Shown: positions 17,756 to 25,861 of the stretch, piece after piece
How the letters are laid out: each line of letters opens with the position of its first letter
Numbering within the stretch: position 1 is the first letter of the stretch
NCBI GenBank assembly: GCA_965206395.1
Contig: CBDBJK010000005.1
Location: 1 to 64,000 of the forward strand
Direction of reading: 5' to 3'
Origin: CBDBJK01 sp965206395
Lineage (GTDB): Bacteria; Chloroflexota; Dehalococcoidia; Lucifugimonadales; CATOSD01
Length of the DNA stretch: 64,000 nt
Translations under genes and position numbers: made by a program
Notes under the pieces: model-generated
The model's database searches: none
What the model was told of the DNA's origin: nothing
What the model saw: only the letters and a program-made list of their open reading frames with translations

Positions 17756-18635
17756 GAGCGTCTAACAAAACCTAATAAAAGGGGTTAGAATCTGGACATT
17801 CTCTGGAGGAGGATGACCTAATGTCTAAGCCCCTTGTAAGCGATGAATTCTGGGAACTGGTGCAACCTTTACTGCCGCCACAACCACCGAAGCCGAAAGG
17901 AGGAAGGCCCAGGATACCTGACAGACAGGTCCTAAGTGGGATACTGTTCGTGCTAAAGACAGGCATTGGCTGGGAAGACCTACCCAAGGAGATGGACTGT
18001 GGCAGTGGGATGACCTGCTGGAGGCGCCTCAGAGATTGGCACCAGTCGGGAGTCTGGGAGCGCATCCACTTGGTATGCCTTGAGCGCCTGCAAGCAGCTG
18101 AGCGCATAGACTGGACTCGCGCAGTGCTGGACAGTGCTTCAGTGCGAGCAGTTTTTGGGGGCAGAAAACAGGCCCCAACCCCACGGACAGGGCGAAGGCG
18201 GGTAGCAAGCATCATATCATAACCGATGCCCAGGGCATTCCACTGGCGGTCAGGTTGACTGGCGCGAACGCTCACGATGTCACCCAAGCCCTTGAGTTGG
18301 TGGATGCCATACCTGCTGTCAAGGGCAAGCGAGGCAGGCCTCGCAAGCGTCCTCTTCAGGCGCAGGGAGACAGAGGGTATGACTCTGAGCCTGTTCGCAA
18401 GGAGTTGAAGAAGCGACATATCTGGCCGCTGCTGGCCAAGCGAGGTGAGCCGCATGGCAGCGGGTTGGGTGTGCATAGATGGGTGGTTGAGAGAAGCCTG
18501 AGTTGGCTTCATCAGTTCCGACGCTTACGGGTTCGATATGAGCGCAGGGCAGACATACATGAGGCTTTCTTGGCCATAGGTTGTGCCATCATCTGCTCTC
18601 GCTTTCTGTTCCAATAATGGTTTTGTTAGACGCTC
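17756..18635 (+). mobile_element. IS5-family element with TAA target duplication (880 bp)
   Basis: Ends form a perfect inverted repeat GAGCGTCTAACAAAACC / GGTTTTGTTAGACGCTC. TAA flanks both sides (17753-17755 and 18636-18638), typical of TNA-targeting IS5 subgroups. It occurs once in the window and is unrelated in sequence to the three-copy IS5-type element. Confidence 0.9.
17821..18617 (+). CDS. IS5-family transposase, two frames joined by -1 shift
   Basis: The first frame (17821-18222) starts MSKPLVSDEFWELVQPLLPP and includes GGRPRIPDRQVLSGILFVLK and VLDSASVRAVFGG, with the first catalytic Asp. At the gtttttggggg run (about 18150) a -1 slip gives GQKTGPNPTDRAKAGSKHHI, then ITDAQGIPLAVRLTGANAHD, QGDRGYDSEPVRKEL with the second Asp, and VVERSLSWLHQFRRLRVRYE with the Glu. 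All catalytic residues are present and both frames are undamaged, so this copy could be active by programmed frameshifting. Confidence 0.88.
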
Positions 18636-18678
18636 TAAATCATTCAAGCTATATGAGCAAGCTGATACGTAGAAACTA

Positions 18679-19915
18679 GTGGTTCAACGTTTTTGTATTG
18701 ATGGGTAGAGTGACTTTAGCTTGATGCGCGCATCCTCGGTAGTGAAGCGCCAATCCACTCGTATCACATCCCGGTTGCGTTGATTCTGCCAAGCATTGAC
18801 CTCGCCGCGCAGGATGTCTTGATTGGCAATCCGTCGGTCCAGGCACTGTCGAGCCAGCACACCGATCTCTATCTCCGCCATATTCAACCAACTCCCGTGT
18901 TTGGGAGTGTAGTGTATCTCCAGTCGCTCAGCTATACGCCTCGCCTCAGCAGGCTCGAATGCCTCGTATAGCGAGGACAGCTTGTGAGTGTTGAGATTGT
19001 CCATTACCAGCACGATCCGGTCTCTGTCAGGGTAGTCCTCGTCGACCAGTTTCTTTATCACATGCGCCCAGTCCACCTTCGTGCGACGCTCTCTGACCTC
19101 GACTCGGCGCCATCCGTCCAACGGTGCAAACAGCATGAACAGGCTGCTCACTCCATTGCGCTCGTATTCGTAGTCGTATGCCGCCGATAAGCCGGGCGCT
19201 GCGAGACGCGGCACTCGCGTCTCCTTGACTTGCTGTTTGCTCGTCTCATCCATGCACACCAGAACCTCATTCCCATCGTACGGCCGTTGGTAGACCTCCA
19301 GTACGTCTTCCATCGCGCACACAAACTCCGCGCTCTGACCGGGCGGGATGCACCAACTCTGCTTCAGCCACGGCTTCAGTTCGTTTTTTTTTAAGCGCCT
19401 GGCGAACCGTCTCGGTGCTAATGGTCCCGACTATCTCACACTCGACCAACTGGTCAGCCAACAGCTTCAGGGTCCAACTGGCACGCCCCTCCGGCGGTTC
19501 CCCGCAGGCCATCGCTATCAACCGTGCTTCACCTTCGCCGTCCAGTCTCTTTTGACGCCGACGCAGTTGCTTTTTGCGATTCAGCGCAGACTCGACCCCC
19601 TCCTCCACACAGCGCTTGCGTATTCGCTCGACCGTTGACTGTCCCACACCGAGCGCGCTGGTGATGTCCGCGTCCTTCATTCCCCCGTCCGAGCGTGACT
19701 CATCGCTCATCAGCAGAATGCGCGCATGGGTCTGTTTGTACGCCGCAGCCCGACCGCGTGAGACCAAGGCGTTGAGTTCCTGTTGTTCGTCGGTAGTCAG
19801 TCTGATACGGTACTTCTTGGTAGACATCATGGTTCCTCCTCGGTTCAACGTTACGATTGAACCCCCAAGAGGAACAATGACTATCATGGTATTCATTTCA
19901 ATGATGTTGGACCAC
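18679..19915 (-). mobile_element. IS630-family element, copy 2 (1237 bp, short variant)
   Basis: Same ends as copy 1, in minus orientation, with TA at 18677-18678 and 19916-19917 inside CTAG. It has only one unit of the 12-bp repeat. It lies 43 bp beyond the IS5/TAA element, so two unrelated ISs occupy the same gap. Confidence 0.93.
18684..19830 (-). CDS. IS630-family transposase (short 12-bp variant)
   Basis: Same layout as copy 1: first frame from ATG at 19830 with gaggagga, A9 slip site, second frame to 18684 with the full DDE residues. It lacks four residues (one MEDV unit) compared with the long variant and has one distinct change (VPRLAAPG where others have VPRPAAPG). It appears intact. 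Confidence 0.9.
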
Positions 19916-19994
19916 TAGCTCAAAAGCGCATACACGCGGAATGCTTATGAGGTTCACGGACGGAATCAGCGCAACAGGTTAATTGGGAGGCGGT

Positions 19995-20633
19995 GTGGCT
20001 AAAACGAATCAAACAGGGGTATCGAGGTCTCCTCTTCCACCCCTTACCGTTGGCGTAATGGGTTCTGCGGGAGGTGTGCTTGGCCCAGAAGTGCGACGAA
20101 CTGTGCACGAGCTAGGGAAGGATATTGCGCAGCGGGGCTACGTGCTGATTACGGGCGCGGCCCCCGGCCTGCCGCAAGACGCCGTCCTTGGGGCAAAGTC
20201 TGAAGGCGGCCTTGTGGTCGGCATATCGCCCGCCCTAAACCTCGAAGAGCATGTCAACAAGTACCGCTCACCTACACGGGGCTACGACGCCATAATATAT
20301 ACCGGCAGCGGGCTTATGGGCAGGGAGATAGAAAACATAAGAAGCTGCGACGTGGTGATATTCGCTGGCGGTCGTTCAGGCAGCCTGGGCGAGTTTGCTA
20401 TCGCCTACGACGAGGGTAAAGTGATTGGAGTGCTCACGGGCACAGGTGGCATCGCCGACCGGCTGGAAGAGATCATTCAGATGGTGAACAAGACGACTGA
20501 CGCCTACGTCTGCTATCATTCCGACCCTCAGAGTCTGCTCGACGATCTGGAGCAGGTCTACAACGAACGGATACTCCCCGGCTACCTGAGCACGATTGAG
20601 GGGCACGACCCCGATGGTGTCCTCGACGAATAG
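19995..20633 (+). CDS. LOG/SLOG-family nucleotide-binding protein (TIGR00725-like)
   Basis: A Rossmann-like protein of the lysine-decarboxylase-like (LOG) superfamily, whose members release cytokinin-type bases from nucleotides or sense nucleotides. It opens with LTVGVMGSAGGVLGPEVRRT, then GYVLITGAAPGLPQDAVLGA, IRSCDVVIFAGGRSGSLGEF (the GGxGTxxE-like motif here reads GGRSGSLGE) and ends in a variable tail. The start is set at GTG 19995 after gggagg; an upstream TTG at 19983 is weaker. A second, shorter LOG protein lies at 33341-33832. The substrate cannot be assigned. Confidence 0.8.
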   Translation: MAKTNQTGVSRSPLPPLTVGVMGSAGGVLGPEVRRTVHELGKDIAQRGYVLITGAAPGLPQDAVLGAKSEGGLVVGISPALNLEEHVNKYRSPTRGYDAIIYTGSGLMGREIENIRSCDVVIFAGGRSGSLGEFAIAYDEGKVIGVLTGTGGIADRLEEIIQMVNKTTDAYVCYHSDPQSLLDDLEQVYNERILPGYLSTIEGHDPDGVLDE

Positions 20634-20734
20634 AAATCATGGCACCTTTCACAAGGCATAGAGCAAAAGCTTGCCGCCGCTTCCCGCCGTGAGTATCATA
20701 TATCGGTCTACACGGAGAGAACTGTGAAGCCGCC

Positions 20735-21382
20735 ATGAGAATTGTATTCGTAAGACACGCCGAAACAGCCGCCAACGCAGAGGGCCGTTTGCAGGGTCAC
20801 GCCGAGTTTGATCTGTCGGAGACTGGCCGCGCGCAAGCCGAGAAGCTCTACGAACGCTTCCAGAAGGAAGGCTTCCAACCCACGCACGTCTATTCAAGCC
20901 CGCTGCGACGCACCGCCGAGACAGCACAGATAGCATCACGCTCCTGGCCCGTGTCCATAACTAACTGGAACGATTTGAAGGAGTACGACGTCGGCATATT
21001 CTCAGGCCTGACCTGGGACGAAATCGCCGACAAGTTCCCAAACGTTTCGCAGGAGTTCCACAGGTCAAGGGACTGGGATTTCGTCGAGGGCGCAGAGACG
21101 CTGAGGGAGCGGAGCGTTCGCGCTAAGAGGGTCGTTGACGCGACCATCAAGCGGCACGTCAACGACGACGTGGTGCTGCTGTTCACGCACGGCGGCATTG
21201 TTCAGTACATGCTAGCGGCGCTCATGGGCACCAACCGCATATGGGGCACGCCAGTGGGCAACACGGCGGTGTTCGACTTCACCCTGGACAGGGAGCAGTG
21301 GGCGCTGGATGGCGATGGCTTGCTCAACAACCTCTACTGGCGCATAACCCGCTTCAACGACTCCTCGCATCTATCGGGTTGA
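20735..21382 (+). CDS. Histidine phosphatase family protein (phosphoglycerate-mutase-like)
   Basis: A 215-residue branch-1 histidine phosphatase. The catalytic RHG-type motif is FVRHAETAANAEGRLQGH. SETGRAQAEKLYERF, YSSPLRRTAETAQIA and the second catalytic His in LFTHGGIVQYML complete the active site, with an acidic EYDVGIFSGLTWDEI segment in between. The family includes cofactor-dependent phosphoglycerate mutases, alpha-ribazole phosphatases (CobC) and broad phosphatases, and sequence alone does not choose among them. It follows the LOG gene by about 100 bases on the same strand and may share its transcript. Confidence 0.88.
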   Translation: MRIVFVRHAETAANAEGRLQGHAEFDLSETGRAQAEKLYERFQKEGFQPTHVYSSPLRRTAETAQIASRSWPVSITNWNDLKEYDVGIFSGLTWDEIADKFPNVSQEFHRSRDWDFVEGAETLRERSVRAKRVVDATIKRHVNDDVVLLFTHGGIVQYMLAALMGTNRIWGTPVGNTAVFDFTLDREQWALDGDGLLNNLYWRITRFNDSSHLSG

Positions 21383-21410
21383 CGGCGCAATAGAGGCGCT
21401 GGACTGAGTT

Positions 21411-22892
21411 CTATTCCCACGGCGACTCCGCGGCGGCGTTTCGGCCCGAAATTCGACCAAATGCCATGCACTCCCCTATGTTGCCGGTGCCCTGGTAAAG
21501 AAAGCTATAGATCGACCCCAATTCCCCCGCGCTATACAACCTTCGTATAGGACTTCCGTCAGGGCGAACAATTTGCGCCTTTGCGTTGCGCCTGGGGCCG
21601 CCCTGAGTGTTGAGCATGGATGGAGATATCTCAACAGCATAGAAAGGCTCCGTTGTGATAGGCGACAGCATTTTCGTCCTGCCAAATTCGATATCTTCTT
21701 CCCCTTCACAATGCTCGTTCCATCCTTTGACAGTGGCTTCTAATGTGGAAGCGTCTACCCCGATAGTCTGTGCCAGCGCGGTGATTGTGTCGGCTTTCTT
21801 GATCCAACCTTTCGCCACTTCCGCGCTGTTGTCGTCACTCCAATCGTAGCCCTCGACCATCGTAGTCCAACCACTTCTAGGTTCCTTGTCATAGATAGGC
21901 CCTGAAGAGGATAGGGTGTGGTCAAATATCATGAACATGGGGCACGGCGTGTACAGAAGCTTCCATTTGCCGGAGCTTTTTACCTTCCCATGCGACGTCT
22001 TGTACTTTTCGTCGCCAAACCTCTTCCCGTCCGGGCCAACGACGATCATGCCTCCGGGCATTTCTTTGCTGAAGTGCAAGGGAACCATCGAAAATGTCGT
22101 GCGGATTTCAGGGACCTTCAGCGCCATAGATGGGCCAGCGTAGTTGTTCATGTGCCAGAGGTCTGCTCCCACCGCCATCGCCATCAGGATGCCATCTCCT
22201 TCGTTATACGGTGAGCCTGAGGTATAGCAGTAAGGCACGCCCGGCAGGTAGTTCCTGATCATCTCCTGGTTGTTCTCGAACCCTCCGCATGTCAGGACAA
22301 CGGCCTTATTAGCTTTCACGTAGAACGGTTTCTGCTCACGTTCTGCTCTGACGCCCAGTATCTCTTTCGTAATGCCGTTCTGGATCAGTTCTTTTCCTGG
22401 GGTCTCAAGCAGAATCTCGATTTGCCTTTCGTTTACGGCGCGCTCAAACATCTTCCATGTTTCCGAAAATCCAACGACAGGTCCGTGATGGAACTTGTGG
22501 GCGCTGTCCGATCCCGGAAGCTCCGGGTACTCGATGCCTTCGGGCTGATGCTGGTGCTCTTGCGGGTCGCCGCCTATGCTTGCGACCCACTCGTTGTTCT
22601 TGGAAATCTCTTCCGCCCACACACGCACCATATCCTGCGGTACGGTGTAAGGCCCACAAAGTGCGTTCAAATACGAGATCGCTTTATCAACTGGCGTGGC
22701 ATTGAGATAACCCTGCGCTGCCACACGAGTATTGCCCCCCTCTTGCCCCCTGGGAGCCTTTTCCAGGATCAACACCCTGGCTCCTGCATCGTGCGCTGTT
22801 ATGGCCGTCGCGGCTCCGGCTGCCCCGAAGCCGACAACTACCACGTCTGCGACCACGTCCCACTTCCCTGGGAGCGTATCCTGAAGTTCCAT
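21411..22892 (-). CDS. FAD-dependent oxidoreductase, fumarate-reductase/ketosteroid-dehydrogenase-like
   Basis: A flavoprotein of the FAD_binding_2 family (493 residues). The start is MELQDTLPGKWDVVADVVVV at 22892, after gagggg; a longer frame reaches 23069 but lacks support. The FAD site is VVVGFGAAGAATAITAHDAG, then LILEKAPRGQEGGNTRVAAQG, and the C-terminal FAD contact is YSAGELGSIYSFLYQGTGNI. Family members reduce or oxidise steroids, fumarate, urocanate or aromatic substrates. The cofactor partner is unknown and no electron-carrier gene is adjacent. It is convergent with the phosphatase gene. The 350 bases upstream (22893-23242) hold no feature I can support. Confidence 0.88.
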   Translation of the reverse strand: MELQDTLPGKWDVVADVVVVGFGAAGAATAITAHDAGARVLILEKAPRGQEGGNTRVAAQGYLNATPVDKAISYLNALCGPYTVPQDMVRVWAEEISKNNEWVASIGGDPQEHQHQPEGIEYPELPGSDSAHKFHHGPVVGFSETWKMFERAVNERQIEILLETPGKELIQNGITKEILGVRAEREQKPFYVKANKAVVLTCGGFENNQEMIRNYLPGVPYCYTSGSPYNEGDGILMAMAVGADLWHMNNYAGPSMALKVPEIRTTFSMVPLHFSKEMPGGMIVVGPDGKRFGDEKYKTSHGKVKSSGKWKLLYTPCPMFMIFDHTLSSSGPIYDKEPRSGWTTMVEGYDWSDDNSAEVAKGWIKKADTITALAQTIGVDASTLEATVKGWNEHCEGEEDIEFGRTKMLSPITTEPFYAVEISPSMLNTQGGPRRNAKAQIVRPDGSPIRRLYSAGELGSIYSFLYQGTGNIGECMAFGRISGRNAAAESPWE

Positions 22893-23293
22893 TTGTCCCC
22901 TCTCGGTATTGTTCAGTCGTATTGCCCGCGTAAGCATAACAGCATCATGGAGTTTCTCGCCACCACCCCTGCCGGGCCATGACGTTAGAGGCCCCTTTTT
23001 TCGTAAAAGCTCTCTATTGCCAACATTGTACGAGAAGAGCGGTGCCCGCCTACCGATGCGACGCACCACGCTTTAGCCCATCACACAGGCGCTTAGCAAC
23101 TCTTAGCTGGTCAGTCTCTAAAACCAATCTGAGAACTTTCCCAAAATTGGCCCAGATGACACTATGCAACTTTTTCGCTGTCGACGTACCCTTGTGCGTA
23201 CATTGAAGTTCCATTTCGGTCGTCATTCAATGGGGCTGAACATTGAGGACGGTCTGGCGTGGATGGTTGGTATCGGAGGTTCTAGGAATCAGT

Positions 23294-23674
23294 ATGCACA
23301 TGAGGAGGGGCAGCATCCGTAGGGGAAATTTTCAACAAGCCAACGCAACTACATCCGACAGGTTTAGCTGGGGTTCTGAGGAAACGGCGATTATCAGCGC
23401 AATCATGGGTGCGGCAGAGGAGCAAGGCGTGGAGCGTGAGTCAACCGACGACAGCAAGCCTCGCCAGGGGGCAATCGTTCCCAGGCCCCGGCAAGAGGTC
23501 GTCCAGACGGATATGGGCTATCTGCGCAGCAGAGTTGATTCGCTAACAGAGGAGGTCCGGGCCTATCGCGGCGAAATGGAAGAGCTGCACGTGCTGATTG
23601 AGCAGACGCATACCTCATCGCCCCTATCCCTCCCCCGCCGGTTGTGGCGCGGGTGGCGGCGTACGAGACGCTGA
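23294..23674 (+). CDS. Small hypothetical protein, possible coiled coil
   Basis: About 126 residues from ATG 23294 (ggagg lies about 13 bases upstream). The N-terminus is basic (MHMRRGSIRRGNFQQ). Residues around YLRSRVDSLTEEVRAYRGEM show a heptad pattern compatible with a short coiled coil, and the tail is very basic (PRRLWRGWRRTRR). No family is recognised. The 3' end runs directly into a dispersed palindromic repeat, so the last codons may not be native. It could be a spurious frame. Confidence 0.35.
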   Translation: MHMRRGSIRRGNFQQANATTSDRFSWGSEETAIISAIMGAAEEQGVERESTDDSKPRQGAIVPRPRQEVVQTDMGYLRSRVDSLTEEVRAYRGEMEELHVLIEQTHTSSPLSLPRRLWRGWRRTRR

Positions 23675-23771
23675 CCTCACCCCCTTCCCCTCTCCGTGAA
23701 CGGAGAGGGGTGACTAAAAATCAGGCTTCTTTTGTCCTTCCGCGGAAGGACAGGGGTGAGATCAGAAGGCA
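23671..23771. repeat. Dispersed repeat, unit 1 (partner 38658-38745)
   Basis: Shares an ordered set of blocks with 38658-38745: ctgac-tcac, cccctctc-gtgaacggagagg, ctaaaaat-agg-ttctt, and gtgag-tc-gaaggca. The first block forms an 8-bp hairpin (cctctccgtgaacggagagg). A second hairpin (gtccttccgcggaaggac) is found only here. Bases 23772-23971 hold only the putative promoter of the next gene. Confidence 0.6.
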
Positions 23772-23971
23772 TGACAGCTAGTACATTGAGGCATATCTAT
23801 TACTTACCTATCCCTGTCAGCCCCTTCCCCTCTCTCCGTCCTTCATCTCATCCTCGCCAGCCATACACTCGCCTTCACCCCAGCTTCACACCATGTCCAA
23901 ACCGTTTGCACACCATCTTCTGGTTATGCATTAAAGAAGGCAGATTTATAACTCGACCAGGAGATACCCCT

Positions 23972-24493
23972 GTGTTTGTAGAGAAGCTTCGCGCTCTTCC
24001 TATCTTCGTTCTGGTTTTTATGGCGTTCATCGTCATCGCTTCGGTTGCGGGCGTTGCCACGCTGTCAGTGGCTACCACGACGACGGCTGCGAGCTTGACC
24101 GCTGAGAGCTTCGTTGCCGATAGCGCGACCACCGTGGAGAACACCGGCATCAGCAAGGCCTCAGCCGCCGTGGGTGCGACGGGTCAGACACGCGGCGCCG
24201 CTGTAGACGCCGGAACCAACGTGGCCGGGACGGCTGTGAACGGCGCGCTGACGAAAGACAACTTCACATACCAGTTCGAGGTCAAGGAGAGCGGCGTAGG
24301 CACATGGGGCAGCGCCCGCGAGTACAGGATCGAGGTCTTCGGCGACGGCTCTTTGATATCCACTCTCTACATCAAGAACAGCCCTGCCGATGTCAATAAC
24401 GTCGAGGGCGTGACAGGCAAGGTAGACCTCGGCAGCGGGCCGACCCTTCCCGACGCAATGACGGTCACTGTTCAGAAAATCTCCAGCGATTAG
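23972..24493 (+). CDS. Membrane-anchored secreted protein A of surface module
   Basis: A 173-residue protein. GTG at 23972 follows aggag with good spacing. Residues about 9-30 (LPIFVLVFMAFIVIASVAGV) form one hydrophobic segment, then a Ser/Thr/Ala-rich stretch and a C-terminal domain of about 75 residues beginning FTYQFEVKESGVGTW. That domain matches the next protein in layout: YR-E-FGDG-LI--LY then N-VEGV-KVDLG. The pair are therefore tandem paralogues. They are followed by a signal peptidase and an Ig-like surface protein, as in SipW/TasA-type matrix operons, though neither is recognisably TasA. Function beyond export is inference. Confidence 0.65.
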   Translation: MFVEKLRALPIFVLVFMAFIVIASVAGVATLSVATTTTAASLTAESFVADSATTVENTGISKASAAVGATGQTRGAAVDAGTNVAGTAVNGALTKDNFTYQFEVKESGVGTWGSAREYRIEVFGDGSLISTLYIKNSPADVNNVEGVTGKVDLGSGPTLPDAMTVTVQKISSD

Positions 24494-24516
24494 TGTAATG
24501 GCCTTTTGGATAGGCT

Positions 24517-25014
24517 ATGAGTAGGTTTATCCTGACCGCCGTCCTGCTTGGAGTCGTTGCGGTTGTCCTCGCAACCTCGGCTGTCGAGACGCTGACTGTT
24601 GGCACCTCTGCCAGTCCGCTGACCATCACCAGGGAGGTCATTCAGGCAGACCCGGACGTTTCCGTGCGGCTTCAAGGCAACGCGGTTTCAGGCTCGACCA
24701 AGACTGAAAATGGCGAGGTTTGTCCGGGCCGCGAGGCCAAGGGGTCAGACCCGGTATTGAGGAATGCCTGGGTCGCCGGAAACTTGCAATACAGAGTGCT
24801 AATCGAAGAATCGTCAGCCGATGCGTGGCCTGCCGGGCGTATATACAGAGCAGACGCGTTCGGCGACGGCCAGCTGATTACCAGGCTTTACTTCAGGAAT
24901 AATACCGCCGGAAACAGAGTGGAAGGTGTCAAGATGAGGGTTGATCTGGGGTCTCTGACGCTCCTGTATGGCAGCTTCACTACTGTAATAACCAGGCTGA
25001 ATGCGTGCCCGTAA
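24517..25014 (+). CDS. Membrane-anchored secreted protein B of surface module
   Basis: A 165-residue paralogue of protein A. MSRFILTAVLLGVVAVVLAT is an N-terminal membrane segment or signal peptide. The C-terminal half contains YRVLIEESSADAWPAGRIYR, ADAFGDGQLITRLYFRNN and NRVEGVKMRVDLGS, in the same order as in A. Two Cys residues (near 68 in EVCPG and in the final ACP) are unique to this copy and could form a disulfide. Its end overlaps the signal-peptidase start by 14 bases, so the two are translationally coupled. Confidence 0.65.
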   Translation: MSRFILTAVLLGVVAVVLATSAVETLTVGTSASPLTITREVIQADPDVSVRLQGNAVSGSTKTENGEVCPGREAKGSDPVLRNAWVAGNLQYRVLIEESSADAWPAGRIYRADAFGDGQLITRLYFRNNTAGNRVEGVKMRVDLGSLTLLYGSFTTVITRLNACP

Positions 25015-25861
25015 AGCCCCCTTCGCAGACGCAGGCGACGATTCGCAAGCCAAGCCTGCTCGAATAAAGGGAATCGTCAGTGTCAGGCTGGTGGTTCTGC
25101 TTTGTCTCTTGCTGTACTCTGGACTATCCGCATACTCCGGCAGCCTCTTGCCTTTGCGTCTGGTCAAGGGCGCGAGCATGGAACCGGCGCTTCATGCAGG
25201 GGATGTCGTTCTCGTAAAGAGAGTCTCCCCATCCCAGATTAAAGAGGGGGACATCATCGCGTATGAGATACCCGATGCCGCAGGAGCCAGTTCCGCAGGA
25301 TCGCTGAGTGGAATCCTCCATCGAGTCGTTGGGACGAAGGTTAAAGAGGGCCAGAGAGTCCTGATTACCAGAGGGGACAATGGCGAGATAGACCCCTGGC
25401 CCGTGCCTCCTTCCGCCATTCAGGGCAAGCTGGAGTTGCGTATTCCCTGGATTGGCATACCGGTGCTTCTCGCCACCAGCGCCAGAGGCGTTCTGTTCAT
25501 CTCCATCGCCGCGCTGCTCTCCATCATCTACGTGCCAGCCATGCTGATGTTTCACGCCACCATGATCAAAAAGCCAGCCGACCCCCAGACAAGCGGTTCT
25601 CCGGCAGAGGGGTCTTTTGACCAGGTTGTTGACGCCGTTGAAGGTCTCGGCAGGGAGCAGTCCGACATCAGGGACTCGATCTTACAGCTAAGTTCCGCAA
25701 TCTCGGAATACGCCACTCACCTTCAGTCCCATGCCGCAGTCGTGCGCAATCTCGCGGACGTTACGCGGATGCTTGAGGACACTGTGGGCAGACAGACGCA
25801 GCTAGCGGAACCGGACGACGCTGACGATGAAGATGAAGGGCACAATGAGAATTCATCGTAG
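25001..25861 (+). CDS. Signal peptidase I, SipW/ER-like (S26B)
   Basis: A membrane-bound signal peptidase of 286 residues. After an N-terminal membrane segment (VRLVVLLCLLLYSGLSAYSG) come the catalytic Ser in KGASMEPALHAGDVVLVKRV, a histidine in place of the bacterial Lys in GILHRVVGTKV, and the GDNGEIDPWPV box. A His at this place marks the ER/archaeal/SipW type. A second membrane segment follows (GVLFISIAALLSIIYVPAML), and then a C-terminal cytoplasmic extension with possible coiled coil (EQSDIRDSILQLSSAISEYA) ending in acidic residues. The extension is unusual. Neighbouring genes suggest a dedicated peptidase for proteins A and B or the surface protein. Confidence 0.85.
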   Translation: MRARKAPFADAGDDSQAKPARIKGIVSVRLVVLLCLLLYSGLSAYSGSLLPLRLVKGASMEPALHAGDVVLVKRVSPSQIKEGDIIAYEIPDAAGASSAGSLSGILHRVVGTKVKEGQRVLITRGDNGEIDPWPVPPSAIQGKLELRIPWIGIPVLLATSARGVLFISIAALLSIIYVPAMLMFHATMIKKPADPQTSGSPAEGSFDQVVDAVEGLGREQSDIRDSILQLSSAISEYATHLQSHAAVVRNLADVTRMLEDTVGRQTQLAEPDDADDEDEGHNENSS

